This document shows, piece by piece, positions 18,169 through 26,092 of a stretch of 48,867 bases of DNA; the first letter of the stretch is position 1, and every line of letters starts with the position of its first letter. The DNA is taken from positions 1 to 48,867 of the forward strand of contig NZ_JAAWWP010000034.1 of NCBI RefSeq assembly GCF_012273655.1. The letters run 5' to 3'. A program made the position numbers and the translations under genes. This stretch comes from Streptomyces physcomitrii. GTDB lineage: Bacteria; Actinomycetota; Actinomycetes; Streptomycetales; Streptomycetaceae. A model generated the notes under the pieces. That model ran no database searches and was not told the DNA's origin. It saw only the letters and a list, made by a program, of their open reading frames with translations.

Positions 18169-18606
18169 TCAGTCCTTGCGTTCCAGGCGCGCGCAGGTGG
18201 TGCGGTAGCCCTCGCCGTGCTCCGCGTAGCAGTAGTCCAGCGTCGTCGGGCCCACCAGCTTGAAGGTGTAGGTGCCCTCCTCGTCGGCGCCGGACATCAC
18301 CCGGGCGTCCGGGGAGAAGGCGCCGACCAGCTCGTCCTGCTCCTCGCCCTCGGGCGTGGACCAGCGCATCAGCCCCTTGAAGGTGCGGCCCCGCTGCTCG
18401 ACGACCACCAGGGTGGCCCGGCCCTGGCGGTACCCGTCGTTGCTCGCGATCCGCTCGCGGTGCCCGGTCCACGTACCCACCAGGAGGACGTCCTCGTCCG
18501 GCGTGGGCGGGGGCGGGGCCGCGGAGGCCGCCGGGCCCGTGGCGAGCAGCGCGGCCGCCGCGCCGCCCACCGCCGCGCTCTTCAGCCAGAACCTCAGCAC
18601 AGACAT
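18169..18606 (-). CDS. Small secreted protein of unknown function
   Basis: This 145-residue protein has a signal peptide (basic start, hydrophobic core AAVGGAAAALLATG, cleavage region ASAA at about 27-30). The mature part is about 115 residues, probably mostly beta strand, with repeated short hydrophobic segments (DVLLVGTWTGHRERI, RATLVVVEQRGRTFKGLM, GTYTFKLVGPTTLDYCYAE). Two cysteines near the end (in DYCY and TTCAR) could form a disulfide. This small-barrel look is like lipocalin-type secreted proteins, but I do not recognise a family. The start at 18606 is set by AGAGGA seven bases upstream. It is a single gene transcribed toward the pyk terminator. Confidence 0.75.
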   Translation of the reverse strand: MSVLRFWLKSAAVGGAAAALLATGPAASAAPPPPTPDEDVLLVGTWTGHRERIASNDGYRQGRATLVVVEQRGRTFKGLMRWSTPEGEEQDELVGAFSPDARVMSGADEEGTYTFKLVGPTTLDYCYAEHGEGYRTTCARLERKD

Positions 18607-18823
18607 GCCTGTCCTCTCACCGTCGGTACGCGGGCGTGCCCGGAAGGGCGCCCGCGGGGAAACCACCGGGAGCGGATCCGTGACCGCCGGGAAACCGTCC
18701 CTGACACGGGAGTACCGCGGCGGTACGGCGGGCGCACTCCGGGGCCCGCCCGCCGGGGCCAGGCGGGTCAGGAAACCCCCGGGACGGCAGCGCCGGGCCG
18801 CGGCCGGGGCCCGGGCGGACAGA

Positions 18824-18864
18824 GCCGTGGCCCGCACCCCTTGTGCGGGGGTGCGGGCCACGGC
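18824..18864 (-). terminator. 17-bp perfect stem-loop after the charged secreted protein gene
   Basis: The left arm 18824-18840 and right arm 18848-18864 are perfect 17-bp complements (right arm begins GGGGTGCGGG) with a 7-nt loop. It lies 70 bp downstream of the minus-strand operon end at 18935 and is the strongest stem in this part of the window. The sequence 18607-18823 holds only the leader of the small secreted gene. Confidence 0.75.
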
Positions 18865-18934
18865 CTTGTTGCGGCTCCCGGACCGGTCCTGGGGCAGCTG
18901 ATCGAGCTGCGTCGGCTGGTCGGTCGGTGAGGTA

Positions 18935-20344
18935 TCAGTCGGTGATGTAGGTGTGCAACCCGGGGACGGTGAGGTCCCCGCCGAACTGCCCGGCCTGGCG
19001 AACCGTCACATCGGTGAAGATCGCGAGCGGAACGTTGATCGGGGGCTCGTGCTCGGGGTCGAAGGTAATCGGGATCAGCCCGAACAGATTGCCCTTGAGT
19101 TCCTCGGTGTACAGCGTGGTGCGTCCGCCGCGGATGGTGGAGGTCGAGCCCTTGGCCGCCTCCACGTGGATCGTCTTGCCGGTCTTCTGGTCGACGATCG
19201 TCTGGTGCAGGTCGCCGATGTCGGTGCCGTTGTCGACGGTGAACTTCAGGACCTGCTTGACCTTGCCGTCGGCCTGCTTGACGTTGACGACGCCCTTGTA
19301 GTCGAGGCCCTTGAGGGTGAGGGAGCTCGCCTTCAGGAACCAGGGCTGGTTGGGCAGCACCGTCGGCGTCTGCTCGTCCTCGCCCGCGACCTTCTTCTCC
19401 ACCGGGCACGGGAACGGCTTCTTGCCGTCCTCGTCCGGGGCCATCGGGTCCTCGGCACCCGGCGAGGGCTCGGCGTCGTCCTCGGCCTTGCCGGCCTCGT
19501 CCGCCTTGTCGGCGGATCCGTCGGCCGCGTCCCCGGCCTCGCCGCCGGAGTCCTCCGCCTTGTCGGCGGCCTTGTCCTCGGCCTCGTCCAGGGCCTTCTG
19601 GGCCTTGGCCGCGTCCTTCTTCTTCGCCTTGGCGTCCGCGAGCGCCTTCTTGGCGGCCTCGACGGCCTCCTTGTCGGCGCCCTCGGGCACCTCCTCGGAC
19701 GGCTGGTCGGAGGGTTCGGTGCCCTCCTCCTCGTCGGGCGTGAAGAGGTCCTTCAGCGCCTTGCCGAGGCCCAGCGGGTCCCAGGGGTTGAAGTCGTCGC
19801 CCGAGTCCTCGGACGGGCTCGGCTCCGGAGCGGGCTTCGCACCGTCGGCGGGCTCGGTCGCCTTCTTGACGAGCTTCTCGGCCTTGTCGGCAGCCTTCTC
19901 GGCGGCCTCCTTGGCCTTCTTCGCGGCGTCCTTGAGGTCCTTCAGCGGGTCCTCGGCGCCACCACCGGTACCGCCGGACTCGTCCGGCTTCGGCTCGGCG
20001 GACTCGCCCTTGCCGTTCCCGGCCTTGTCCTTCCCGTCCTTGCCGGCGTCCTTGGACTCGTCCTTGCCGGTCTTGGCGCCCTCGTCGTCCTTGGGTGCCT
20101 CGTCCGGCTGCGTGACGCAGGGGCCGTCCTGGAAGGGGTTCTTGGGCTGCGGCTTGGCCTGCGCGAGCGTCGGTGTCAGGCCCATGCCCATGAGGACAGC
20201 GGTCGGCATGGCGGCGAGCGCCATGGCCTTGCCGGCGGGTACATGAAACCGGTTGAACAACGGCTTCTTGGGCGCTGCATGCCGCGGCCCGGATCTGGCA
20301 CGGGACCCTCCCGCAGGGTCCTCGCGCACCTCGTCAGCCGGCAC
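18935..20344 (-). CDS. Secreted protein with long Ala/Lys/Glu/Asp linker and beta-rich C-terminus
   Basis: This 469-residue exported protein has a long basic N-region (about 40 residues), a hydrophobic core (AMALAAMPTAVLMGMGL) and an ALAQA-like cleavage site at about 62. Residues about 70-320 are low complexity: Lys/Ala/Glu/Asp with Pro/Ser patches, including coiled-coil-like AAKKAKEAAEKAADKAEKL. The last 140 residues look folded, with beta-type segments (SSLTLKGLDYKGVVNV, QVLKFTVDNG, GGDLTVPGLHTYITD). It begins with GTG 20344 behind GGGAGG, overlapping the DUF6114 gene by 11 bp. The charged stretch could span the peptidoglycan. I do not recognise the family. Confidence 0.78.
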   Translation of the reverse strand: MPADEVREDPAGGSRARSGPRHAAPKKPLFNRFHVPAGKAMALAAMPTAVLMGMGLTPTLAQAKPQPKNPFQDGPCVTQPDEAPKDDEGAKTGKDESKDAGKDGKDKAGNGKGESAEPKPDESGGTGGGAEDPLKDLKDAAKKAKEAAEKAADKAEKLVKKATEPADGAKPAPEPSPSEDSGDDFNPWDPLGLGKALKDLFTPDEEEGTEPSDQPSEEVPEGADKEAVEAAKKALADAKAKKKDAAKAQKALDEAEDKAADKAEDSGGEAGDAADGSADKADEAGKAEDDAEPSPGAEDPMAPDEDGKKPFPCPVEKKVAGEDEQTPTVLPNQPWFLKASSLTLKGLDYKGVVNVKQADGKVKQVLKFTVDNGTDIGDLHQTIVDQKTGKTIHVEAAKGSTSTIRGGRTTLYTEELKGNLFGLIPITFDPEHEPPINVPLAIFTDVTVRQAGQFGGDLTVPGLHTYITD

Positions 20345-20888
20345 GGTGCCTCCCGTTCGTCCCGTTCGTCGGGCTCGTTCCTGACAGGTCGCTCGCCTCG
20401 CCCGGTTCTTCCCCGGCCGCCCCCGCGGCCGCCGGCTGCGAACCCTCGACGGTCCGCTTCACGGCACCCTTCACCGGCTTCTCCTCCGCCCAGGAGACGC
20501 CCAGGGCGCCGCCGATGAGGGCGAGCAGGAAGCCGATGACGAAGCCGCCGAAGTTGGAGACGACCAGCGAGACCAGCGCGAGCAGAATCGCGGCGACTCC
20601 GGCGAACACCCGCGAGTGCCGCTGGAACCACATGGTCAGGCCGAGCACGACGAGCAGCACGCCGATGATCAGGGATCCGGCACCTGCGGTGGTCGCCATG
20701 CGAATGGTCATTGTGCCGAGCGTGAGGTTCGCGTACGGGAAGTACATGATCGGCAGACCGCCGAGAATCGTCAGCAGACCGGCCCAGAAGGGCCGTTGGC
20801 CGCGCCAGTTCCTGAACGACCGGCGCCACTCGCCGAACCTGCCGACCTTGCTTCCCCCGCCCAACCCTGCCTGCGCTTCGGCGCTCAT
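20334..20888 (-). CDS. DUF6114-type four-helix membrane protein
   Basis: This 184-residue integral membrane protein has four clear helices: FWAGLLTILGGLPIMYF (about 34-52), AGAGSLIIGVLLVVLGLTMWF (about 67-88), FAGVAAILLALVSLVVSN (about 95-113) and FVIGFLLALIGGALGVSW (about 116-134). A Pro/Ala/Glu-rich cytoplasmic or external tail follows. It matches what I recall of DUF6114 proteins, found next to DUF6230 proteins in Streptomyces. The function is unknown. The start has GAGGAG upstream. It is the middle gene of the envelope operon and is coupled to the charged secreted protein by an 11-bp overlap. Confidence 0.8.
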   Translation of the reverse strand: MSAEAQAGLGGGSKVGRFGEWRRSFRNWRGQRPFWAGLLTILGGLPIMYFPYANLTLGTMTIRMATTAGAGSLIIGVLLVVLGLTMWFQRHSRVFAGVAAILLALVSLVVSNFGGFVIGFLLALIGGALGVSWAEEKPVKGAVKRTVEGSQPAAAGAAGEEPGEASDLSGTSPTNGTNGRHRAG

Positions 20889-20936
20889 GTCGTACTCCTC
20901 GGGTATGGCGTCTGAATCTCAGATGGATGCGGTGAC

Positions 20937-20979
20937 GGGCACGGGGACGGCTCGGAGAACTCCTCGCGTCCCCGCGCCC
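20937..20979 (-). terminator. Intercistronic hairpin, possible attenuator
   Basis: GGGCACGGGGACG (20937-20949) and CGTCCCCGCGCCC (20967-20979) pair with one mismatch, in the 130-bp gap between the DUF6230 and DUF6114 genes. There is no T-tract, so partial termination or an mRNA-end-stabilising stem is as likely as full termination. Confidence 0.45.
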
Positions 20980-21018
20980 GGCATTAACGCATCGGGTGCT
21001 TGCTCAGCGCTCACGCGC

Positions 21019-21636
21019 TCAGTAGCACTCGTGCTTGCCCTTCTGGACCTTCATGCCAAGGCCGGAGAGCTTGAACGTGCCCGCCGTGGTCGCCCACGCG
21101 CGCTGCTTGACGTCCGTGAACCGCACCGACTCGGCCTGCTGCGAGAACGAGTCCGGGGCGTACTTGTCGCCCTTCGAGGGGCCGGGGCCCTTCGTGGTGC
21201 TGTCGATCGACGTACCGATGTCGATGTTGGTGAACGTCGCGTTCGCCTGCAGGTCATCGGCGTCGATGTAGAGCTTCTTCGCCTCGACCCTGGGGCCGCC
21301 GGGCTTACCGGCGGACAGGGTCATCGACACATCGCCGAACACCGGGACGGGCACGACGACGGACTGGCAGAGGTTGGTGATCTCGGCCGTGTCCAAACCG
21401 ACGACGGCGACCGGGTGTGCACCCGACTTGCCGCTGTCGAGCGCTCCGTACTGGACGAAGCCCTTACCGTCAAGCTGGTCGGCAGTCACCTTGAACTGCT
21501 GACCGGACACACTGAACGATGCCGCGAGCGCACCCTGCGAGAGGGCGACACCTATCGCGGCAGTAGCCGCGACGCTCGGCACCATGACTACGGCGAACCG
21601 CTTCCATCTGGTTCCGCCACGAGCCAGGGACTCCAT
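21019..21636 (-). CDS. DUF6230-type secreted/anchored protein
   Basis: This 205-residue protein has a basic N-terminus (RGGTRWKRF) and a single hydrophobic segment (AVVMVPSVAATAAIGVAL) with an ALAAS end that looks like a signal peptide. The mature part is about 165 residues, rich in beta segments (FKVTADQLDGKGFVQYG, KKLYIDADDLQANATFTNIDIG), with Cys residues in NLCQS and at the C-terminus (HECY). Older annotations call this family cholesterol esterase; I see no GxSxG serine-hydrolase motif. A strong AGGAGG-type site precedes the ATG at 21636. It is the first gene of a three-gene operon with DUF6114 and the charged secreted protein. Confidence 0.8.
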   Translation of the reverse strand: MESLARGGTRWKRFAVVMVPSVAATAAIGVALSQGALAASFSVSGQQFKVTADQLDGKGFVQYGALDSGKSGAHPVAVVGLDTAEITNLCQSVVVPVPVFGDVSMTLSAGKPGGPRVEAKKLYIDADDLQANATFTNIDIGTSIDSTTKGPGPSKGDKYAPDSFSQQAESVRFTDVKQRAWATTAGTFKLSGLGMKVQKGKHECY

Positions 21637-22213
21637 GACTTTCCTCCTTCTCGGACGTACATCTCCAGCCCTGACTTGCTCCCCGAAGGGCGGCTCAAGC
21701 CGGGCAGGGATGGGAGAAGTGCTACGTCCTCGGGAAGGAGAGCGCCCGCTTCGGAGGCGCTGGAGCGTTCCGAACCACGGCGATCACCCCCGAGCGACAA
21801 CCACCGGCCACGCCTTCGCGCAACCTTTCTCGGACAGGCCCCGCCGGACGGCAGAGACCCCCCTGTCCTGACCGACGCCACTGCCATCGGCCACTCGGTG
21901 GGGACCCACTGTGGTCCTCGCTCCCAACTGGCTTGCGGGCAACGAGGTAATGGACCGAGCTTGGCCGATCGTGGTGCATCTTCGGCCCCCGCACAAGGGG
22001 TCTCGTTACCCACTGGTAACGGCTGGATAACCCGCCCGCGACTCCACGAGGCATGATCGCAACGCTGGGTGTTACTGAGGAGTCCTTGACATACGGACAT
22101 CAGAGGACATGAACGGACTTAACACCGCGCTTTGTTGACCACATGTAACGGCGGCCGCGGATTACCAAGTTTTGGTAAAGCGCGACCGCCGTGACTCTGC
22201 GTCGACAAATCTT
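21637..22213. promoter_or_regulatory. Long non-coding region with TTACC/GGTAA inverted repeats
   Basis: I see no credible gene here; open frames present are out of phase with normal codon use. It contains GTTACC-CACT-GGTAAC (22015-22030), a second repeat with TTACCAA/TTGGTAA arms around GTT (22162-22178), and outer arms ACGGCGGCCGCG (22148-22159) and CGCGACCGCCGT (22181-22192) that extend the second into a 45-bp hairpin. The region is less GC-rich than its neighbours. It must hold the promoter of the DUF6230 operon, and the shared TTACC/GGTAA half-sites suggest one regulator. Confidence 0.45.
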
Positions 22214-22237
22214 CACGCCCACCCCACGGGGGGCGTG
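22214..22237 (-). terminator. Hairpin after the thioredoxin-TPR gene
   Basis: CACGCCC (22214-22220) and GGGCGTG (22231-22237) form a short stem, 14 bp downstream of the stop at 22251, followed on the minus strand by AAGATTTG. Confidence 0.5.
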
Positions 22238-22250
22238 GTTTAGCAACAGG

Positions 22251-23219
22251 TCAGAAGAGGACCCGCGCGAGCGCGGTGCGCGCCGCGGAGACCCGGGGGT
22301 CGTCCGCCCCGACGACCTCGAAGAGTTCGAGCAGCCTCAGGCGTACCGCGTTGCGGTCCTCACCCGCGGTCCTGCGGACGGTCTCGATGAGCCTGCCGAA
22401 GGCGTCCTCGACATGTCCGCCGACCAGATCCAGGTCCGCGGCGGCGATCTGCGCCTCGCGGTCCGCGGGATTCTCGGCGGCCTTCCGCCGCACCTCCTGG
22501 GCGTCGACTCCCTGGACCCGCTGGAGGAGTTCGGCCTGCGCGAGACCGAGCTTGGCCTCGGTGTTGGCCGGGTCCTCGGCGAGCACCGACTGGTAGGCGC
22601 CCACCGCGGAGGCGTAGTCCCCGGCGTCGAGCGCCTGGACCGCCGCCCCGAGCGCCGCGTCGTGCGGGCCCTGCGGGGGCTCCGGCTGCTCGGCGGGTTC
22701 CGGCGCGCCCTCGGCCACCGTCACCCCGGTGAGCCCGAAGCGCTCCTCGGCGACCTGGACGAGCTGGTCCAGGGTCTGGCGGATCTGGGCCTCCGGGGCG
22801 GCACCCTGGAACAGGGGCAGCGCCTGGCCCGCGACGACCGCGAAGACGGCGGGGATGCCCTGGACCCCGAACTGCTGCATCAGCATCTGGTTGGCGTCGA
22901 CGTCGACCTTCGCGAGGACGAAGCGGCCGTTGTACTCGGCGGCGAGTCGTTCGAGAAGAGGGCTGAGCTGCTTGCAGGGTTCGCACCACTCGGCCCAGAA
23001 GTCGATGACGACGGGGACCTCGGTGGAACGCTGCAGTACGTCGCGTTCGAAGCCGGCTTCGTCGACGTCGGCGACCAGGGCCGAAGGCGCGACGGCCCCG
23101 CCGCCGCCCTGGCTCGCGGCTTGCGCCCGGGCCTGCTCCGCCTTGGTCTTGGCCTCCTGGGCCGCCTTCACCGCGGCGAGGTCGACGACTCCGCTCATGG
23201 ACATGTTCCGTGGCTGCAT
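22251..23219 (-). CDS. Thioredoxin-TPR protein (YbbN/CnoX-like)
   Basis: This 322-residue protein has an N-terminal thioredoxin domain (about 50-155) with active site WCEPC (Cys79 and Cys82) and cis-Pro region GVQGIPAVFAV. The C-terminal half has tetratricopeptide-like helices (DAGDYASAVGAYQSVLAEDPANTEAK split over about 205-235, then further repeats to the end). This layout is that of YbbN/CnoX co-chaperone redoxins, which protect unfolded proteins. Unlike E. coli YbbN, both redox cysteines are present, but Glu replaces the usual Gly of WCGPC. The start at 23219 has GGGGGAGGA upstream. It is divergent from a TetR gene across 393 bp that also contains the inverted repeat CTGTGG-AAAA-CCACAG (23248-23263). 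Confidence 0.88.
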   Translation of the reverse strand: MQPRNMSMSGVVDLAAVKAAQEAKTKAEQARAQAASQGGGGAVAPSALVADVDEAGFERDVLQRSTEVPVVIDFWAEWCEPCKQLSPLLERLAAEYNGRFVLAKVDVDANQMLMQQFGVQGIPAVFAVVAGQALPLFQGAAPEAQIRQTLDQLVQVAEERFGLTGVTVAEGAPEPAEQPEPPQGPHDAALGAAVQALDAGDYASAVGAYQSVLAEDPANTEAKLGLAQAELLQRVQGVDAQEVRRKAAENPADREAQIAAADLDLVGGHVEDAFGRLIETVRRTAGEDRNAVRLRLLELFEVVGADDPRVSAARTALARVLF

Positions 23220-23511
23220 GAGTACATCCTCCCCCTTCCGCGCGCGACTGTGGAAAACCACAGGTTTTTGGTCAGCCGAAGTACTGGTTCCGGCCGCCGA
23301 AGTGGGACTTCCCGCGCCGGGGGCGGCCGCTTCGCGCGTCGTCGCGCGGGCCGCGTGCACCCGCCCCGCCGTCCGGAGGGCCGCCGCCGGATGCGGGGCC
23401 CGCAAGGACGGCCCGGAGCGGGCCGGTGATGAAGTTCTGTACGGCCCGGGTCCCCACCCAGGCCTGGGGTTGTCGCTCGCGCCGTCCGGGAGGGAGGACC
23501 TCACCTTTCTA

Positions 23512-23530
23512 ACGCTACGGGTCGTAGCGT
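23512..23530. promoter_or_regulatory. TetR-type operator palindrome
   Basis: ACGCTACG (23512-23519), spacer GGT, CGTAGCGT (23523-23530) form a perfect 8-3-8 inverted repeat, 83 bp before the TetR gene start. Such a site beside a tetR gene is usually an autoregulatory operator; the thioredoxin gene start is about 290 bp away on the other side. Confidence 0.55.
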
Positions 23531-23612
23531 AACTTGCCGGGCCGGACGGTGTCGGGCGAACGCGGGTGATCTCGCTCACGGCGCCCCGTGCCACCGCCGG
23601 TATGGTCACGGC

Positions 23613-24251
23613 ATGCCGAGCCGCACCCCGGGTGCCGCGCGCACGGGACGTCCGCGCAGCACCGCCGCCGATGCCGCCATCCTGGAGGCGACCAGGGACG
23701 CCCTGGTCGAGCAGGGCTGGTCCAAGCTCTCGATGGGCGACATCGCCACCCGCGCCGGGGTCGCCAAGACCACCCTGTACCGCCGGTGGCCCAGCAAGAA
23801 CGAACTCGTCGTGGACACCGTGGCCGCCCTCTTCGACGAGCTGGAGGTGCCCGACTCCGGCACCCTCGCCGGGGACGTGGAGGGCGTGGTGCTCCAGTTC
23901 GCCGCACTCCTCGACCGGCCCGAGACCAGGACGGCCCTGATGGCGGTGGTGGCCGAGTCCACCCGCGACGAACCGCTGCGCGACCGGATCCGCAGCTCGA
24001 TCGTGGACCGGCAGAAGCGCCTGGTGCTCCAGGGCCGCGCCCTCGCGCAGCAGCGCGGCGAACTCCCCGTCGAGGAGGACGAGCAGGCCGCCTCCGCGAC
24101 CGCGGACCTGATCTTCGACGTGGTGGCCGGCGCGGTGGTGCACCGCACCCTGGTCAGCGCCGAACCCATCGACGCCGCCTGGGCCCGGCGCCTGACCACC
24201 CTGCTGCTCGGCGGCCTCGCCGCGACCATCCAGGAGCGGTCGGCCTCGTAG
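23613..24251 (+). CDS. TetR/AcrR-family transcriptional regulator
   Basis: This 212-residue regulator has an N-terminal TetR helix-turn-helix (about 18-62): AILEATRDALVEQGW, then MGDIATRAGVAKTTLYRRWPSK. The C-terminal ligand/dimer domain is of the type seen in actinobacterial TetR proteins with WPSKNELV after the recognition helix. The ligand is unknown. Upstream is a perfect 8-3-8 palindrome, and downstream is the convergent icmA gene, so it may control the thioredoxin gene, itself, or a distant target. The ATG at 23613 lacks a strong ribosome site. Confidence 0.9.
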   Translation: MPSRTPGAARTGRPRSTAADAAILEATRDALVEQGWSKLSMGDIATRAGVAKTTLYRRWPSKNELVVDTVAALFDELEVPDSGTLAGDVEGVVLQFAALLDRPETRTALMAVVAESTRDEPLRDRIRSSIVDRQKRLVLQGRALAQQRGELPVEEDEQAASATADLIFDVVAGAVVHRTLVSAEPIDAAWARRLTTLLLGGLAATIQERSAS

Positions 24252-24277
24252 GCCCTGTCGTCCGCACCCGAAAACGC

Positions 24278-24313
24278 GGGGCGGGCGGCTGCCTTCCGGC
24301 CGCCGCCCGCCCC
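24278..24313. terminator. Bidirectional terminator between tetR and icmA
   Basis: GGGGCGGGCGGC (24278-24289) pairs perfectly with GCCGCCCGCCCC (24302-24313). On the minus strand the stem is followed by a short T-run (complement of AAAA at 24271-24274), which suits icmA. Confidence 0.7.
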
Positions 24314-24384
24314 TGTCACCTGTCACCCGTCCCGGGCGCCCGGCGCTGCCGCCCGGCGCCGCGTCCCGCCTCCGCGGGGGCCGT

Positions 24385-26085
24385 TCAGAACCCGGCGGGC
24401 TCCGTGTACACGCCCCACTCCTCGCGGAGGGCGTCGCAGATCTCGCCGAGGGTGGCCTCGGCGCGTACCGCCTCCAGCATCGGGGCGATCATGTTGGAGC
24501 CGTCCCGGGCGGCCGTGAGCATCGCCTCGATGCTCGCCCGCACCCGGTCCTCCTCGCGGCCCTTCCTGCGCTCGGCGAGAGTGCGCACCTGCTCGCGCTC
24601 CACCTCGTGGCTGACCCGCAGGATCTCCAGGTCGCCGGTGACCGAGCCGTGGGCGACGTTGACGCCGACCACGCGCTTGTCGCCCTTCTCCAGGGCGCGC
24701 TGGTACTGGAAGGCGGACTCGGCGATCTCGCCGGTGAACCAGCCGTCCTCGATGCCGCGCAGGATGCCGGAGGTGATCGGCCCGATCGGGTGCTTGCCGT
24801 CCGGGTGGGCGCGCAGCCCGCGCTCCCTGATCTGGTCGAAGATCTTCTCGGCGTCCGCCTCGATGCGGTCGGTGAGCTGCTCGATGTACCAGGAACCGCC
24901 CAGCGGGTCCGCGACGTTGGCGACCCCGGTCTCCTCCATCAGCACCTGCTGGGTGCGCAGCGCGATCTCGGCGGCCTGCTCGCTCGGCAGCGCGAGGGTC
25001 TCGTCCAGGGCGTTGGTGTGCAGCGAGTTGGTGCCGCCGAGCACCGCCGCCAGCGCCTCCACCGCGGTGCGTACGACGTTGTTGTACGGCTGCTGCGCGG
25101 TCAGCGAGACCCCGGCGGTCTGGGTGTGGAAGCGCAGCCACTGCGCCTTGTCGGTCTTGGCTCCGTAGACCTCCTTCATCCAGCGGGCCCAGATACGGCG
25201 GGCCGCGCGGAACTTGGCGATCTCCTCGAAGAAGTCGACATGGGCGTCGAAGAAGAAGGAGAGGCCGGGGGCGAAGACGTCCACGTCCAGGCCGCGGGAG
25301 AGGCCGAGCTCGACGTAGCCGAAGCCGTCGGCGAGCGTGTACGCCAGCTCCTGGGCGGCCGTGGCCCCGGCCTCGCGGATGTGGTAGCCGGAGACCGAGA
25401 GCGGCTTGTACGCGGGGATCTTCTCGGCGCAGTGCTCCATCAGGTCGCCGATCAGGCGCAGATGGGGCTCGGGCTGGAAGAGCCACTCCTTCTGCGCGAT
25501 GTACTCCTTGAAGATGTCCGTCTGCAGGGTGCCGTTGAGCACGCCGGGGTCGATGCCCTGGCGTTCGGCGGCGACCAGGTACATGCAGAAGACCGGGACG
25601 GCCGGACCGCTGATGGTCATCGAGGTGGTGACGTCACCGAGCGGGATGTCCTTGAAGAGGACCTCCATGTCGGCGGCCGAGTCGATGGCCACCCCGCAGT
25701 GCCCGACCTCGCCGAGGGCGCGCCCGTCGTCGGAGTCGCGGCCCATCAGCGTGGGCATGTCGAAGGCGACGCTGAGGCCGCCGCCGCCCGCCTCCAGGAT
25801 CATCTTGTAGCGCTCGTTGGTCTGCTCGGCGTTGCCGAAGCCCGCGAACTGGCGGATGGTCCAGGTGCGGCCGCGGTAGCCGGTCGGGTAGAGGCCGCGG
25901 GTGAAGGGGTACTCACCGGGCCAGCCGATGCGCTCGAAGCCCTGGTAGCTGTCGCCCTCGCGGGGGCCGTAGGCAGGCTCCACCTCATCGCCGGAGAGCG
26001 TGCTGAAGTCGGCGTCCCGCTTTTTGGCGGAGTCGTAGCGGGCCTGCCAGCGTCGGCGGCCGTCCTGAATGGCGTCTGCGTCCAT
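24385..26085 (-). CDS. icmA: Isobutyryl-CoA mutase large subunit
   Basis: This 566-residue catalytic subunit of a coenzyme B12-dependent acyl-CoA mutase interconverts isobutyryl-CoA and n-butyryl-CoA and so links valine breakdown to polyketide/fatty-acid precursors. It has the mutase TIM-barrel only; the B12-binding domain (IcmB) is a separate protein not in this window. Two substrate-specificity positions decide the call: Phe80 (TIRQFAGF), where methylmalonyl-CoA mutase has Tyr, and Gln198 (YIAQKEW), where it has Arg. Phe plus Gln is the isobutyryl-CoA mutase signature, and the length equals known IcmA proteins. The start at 26085 has no clear ribosome site; a perfect 24-bp palindrome ends 7 bp upstream, so the mRNA may be leaderless. 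Confidence 0.92.
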   Translation of the reverse strand: MDADAIQDGRRRWQARYDSAKKRDADFSTLSGDEVEPAYGPREGDSYQGFERIGWPGEYPFTRGLYPTGYRGRTWTIRQFAGFGNAEQTNERYKMILEAGGGGLSVAFDMPTLMGRDSDDGRALGEVGHCGVAIDSAADMEVLFKDIPLGDVTTSMTISGPAVPVFCMYLVAAERQGIDPGVLNGTLQTDIFKEYIAQKEWLFQPEPHLRLIGDLMEHCAEKIPAYKPLSVSGYHIREAGATAAQELAYTLADGFGYVELGLSRGLDVDVFAPGLSFFFDAHVDFFEEIAKFRAARRIWARWMKEVYGAKTDKAQWLRFHTQTAGVSLTAQQPYNNVVRTAVEALAAVLGGTNSLHTNALDETLALPSEQAAEIALRTQQVLMEETGVANVADPLGGSWYIEQLTDRIEADAEKIFDQIRERGLRAHPDGKHPIGPITSGILRGIEDGWFTGEIAESAFQYQRALEKGDKRVVGVNVAHGSVTGDLEILRVSHEVEREQVRTLAERRKGREEDRVRASIEAMLTAARDGSNMIAPMLEAVRAEATLGEICDALREEWGVYTEPAGF

Positions 26086-26092
26086 GTTTCAA

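Noticed and set aside
21637..22213. Protein-coding gene in the long gap before the DUF6230 operon.
   Set aside because: Open frames here lack a ribosome site, overlap promoter-like repeats and show no recognisable domain or normal codon-position GC bias.
23248..23263. CTGTGG-AAAA-CCACAG as a second DnaA site.
   Set aside because: The arms contain TTTTCCACA on only one side, and the symmetry is that of a short hairpin near the redoxin gene's leader; no second box is present.
24385..26085. Methylmalonyl-CoA mutase for this gene.
   Set aside because: Phe80 and Gln198 replace the Tyr and Arg needed for methylmalonyl-CoA, and the B12 domain is missing.
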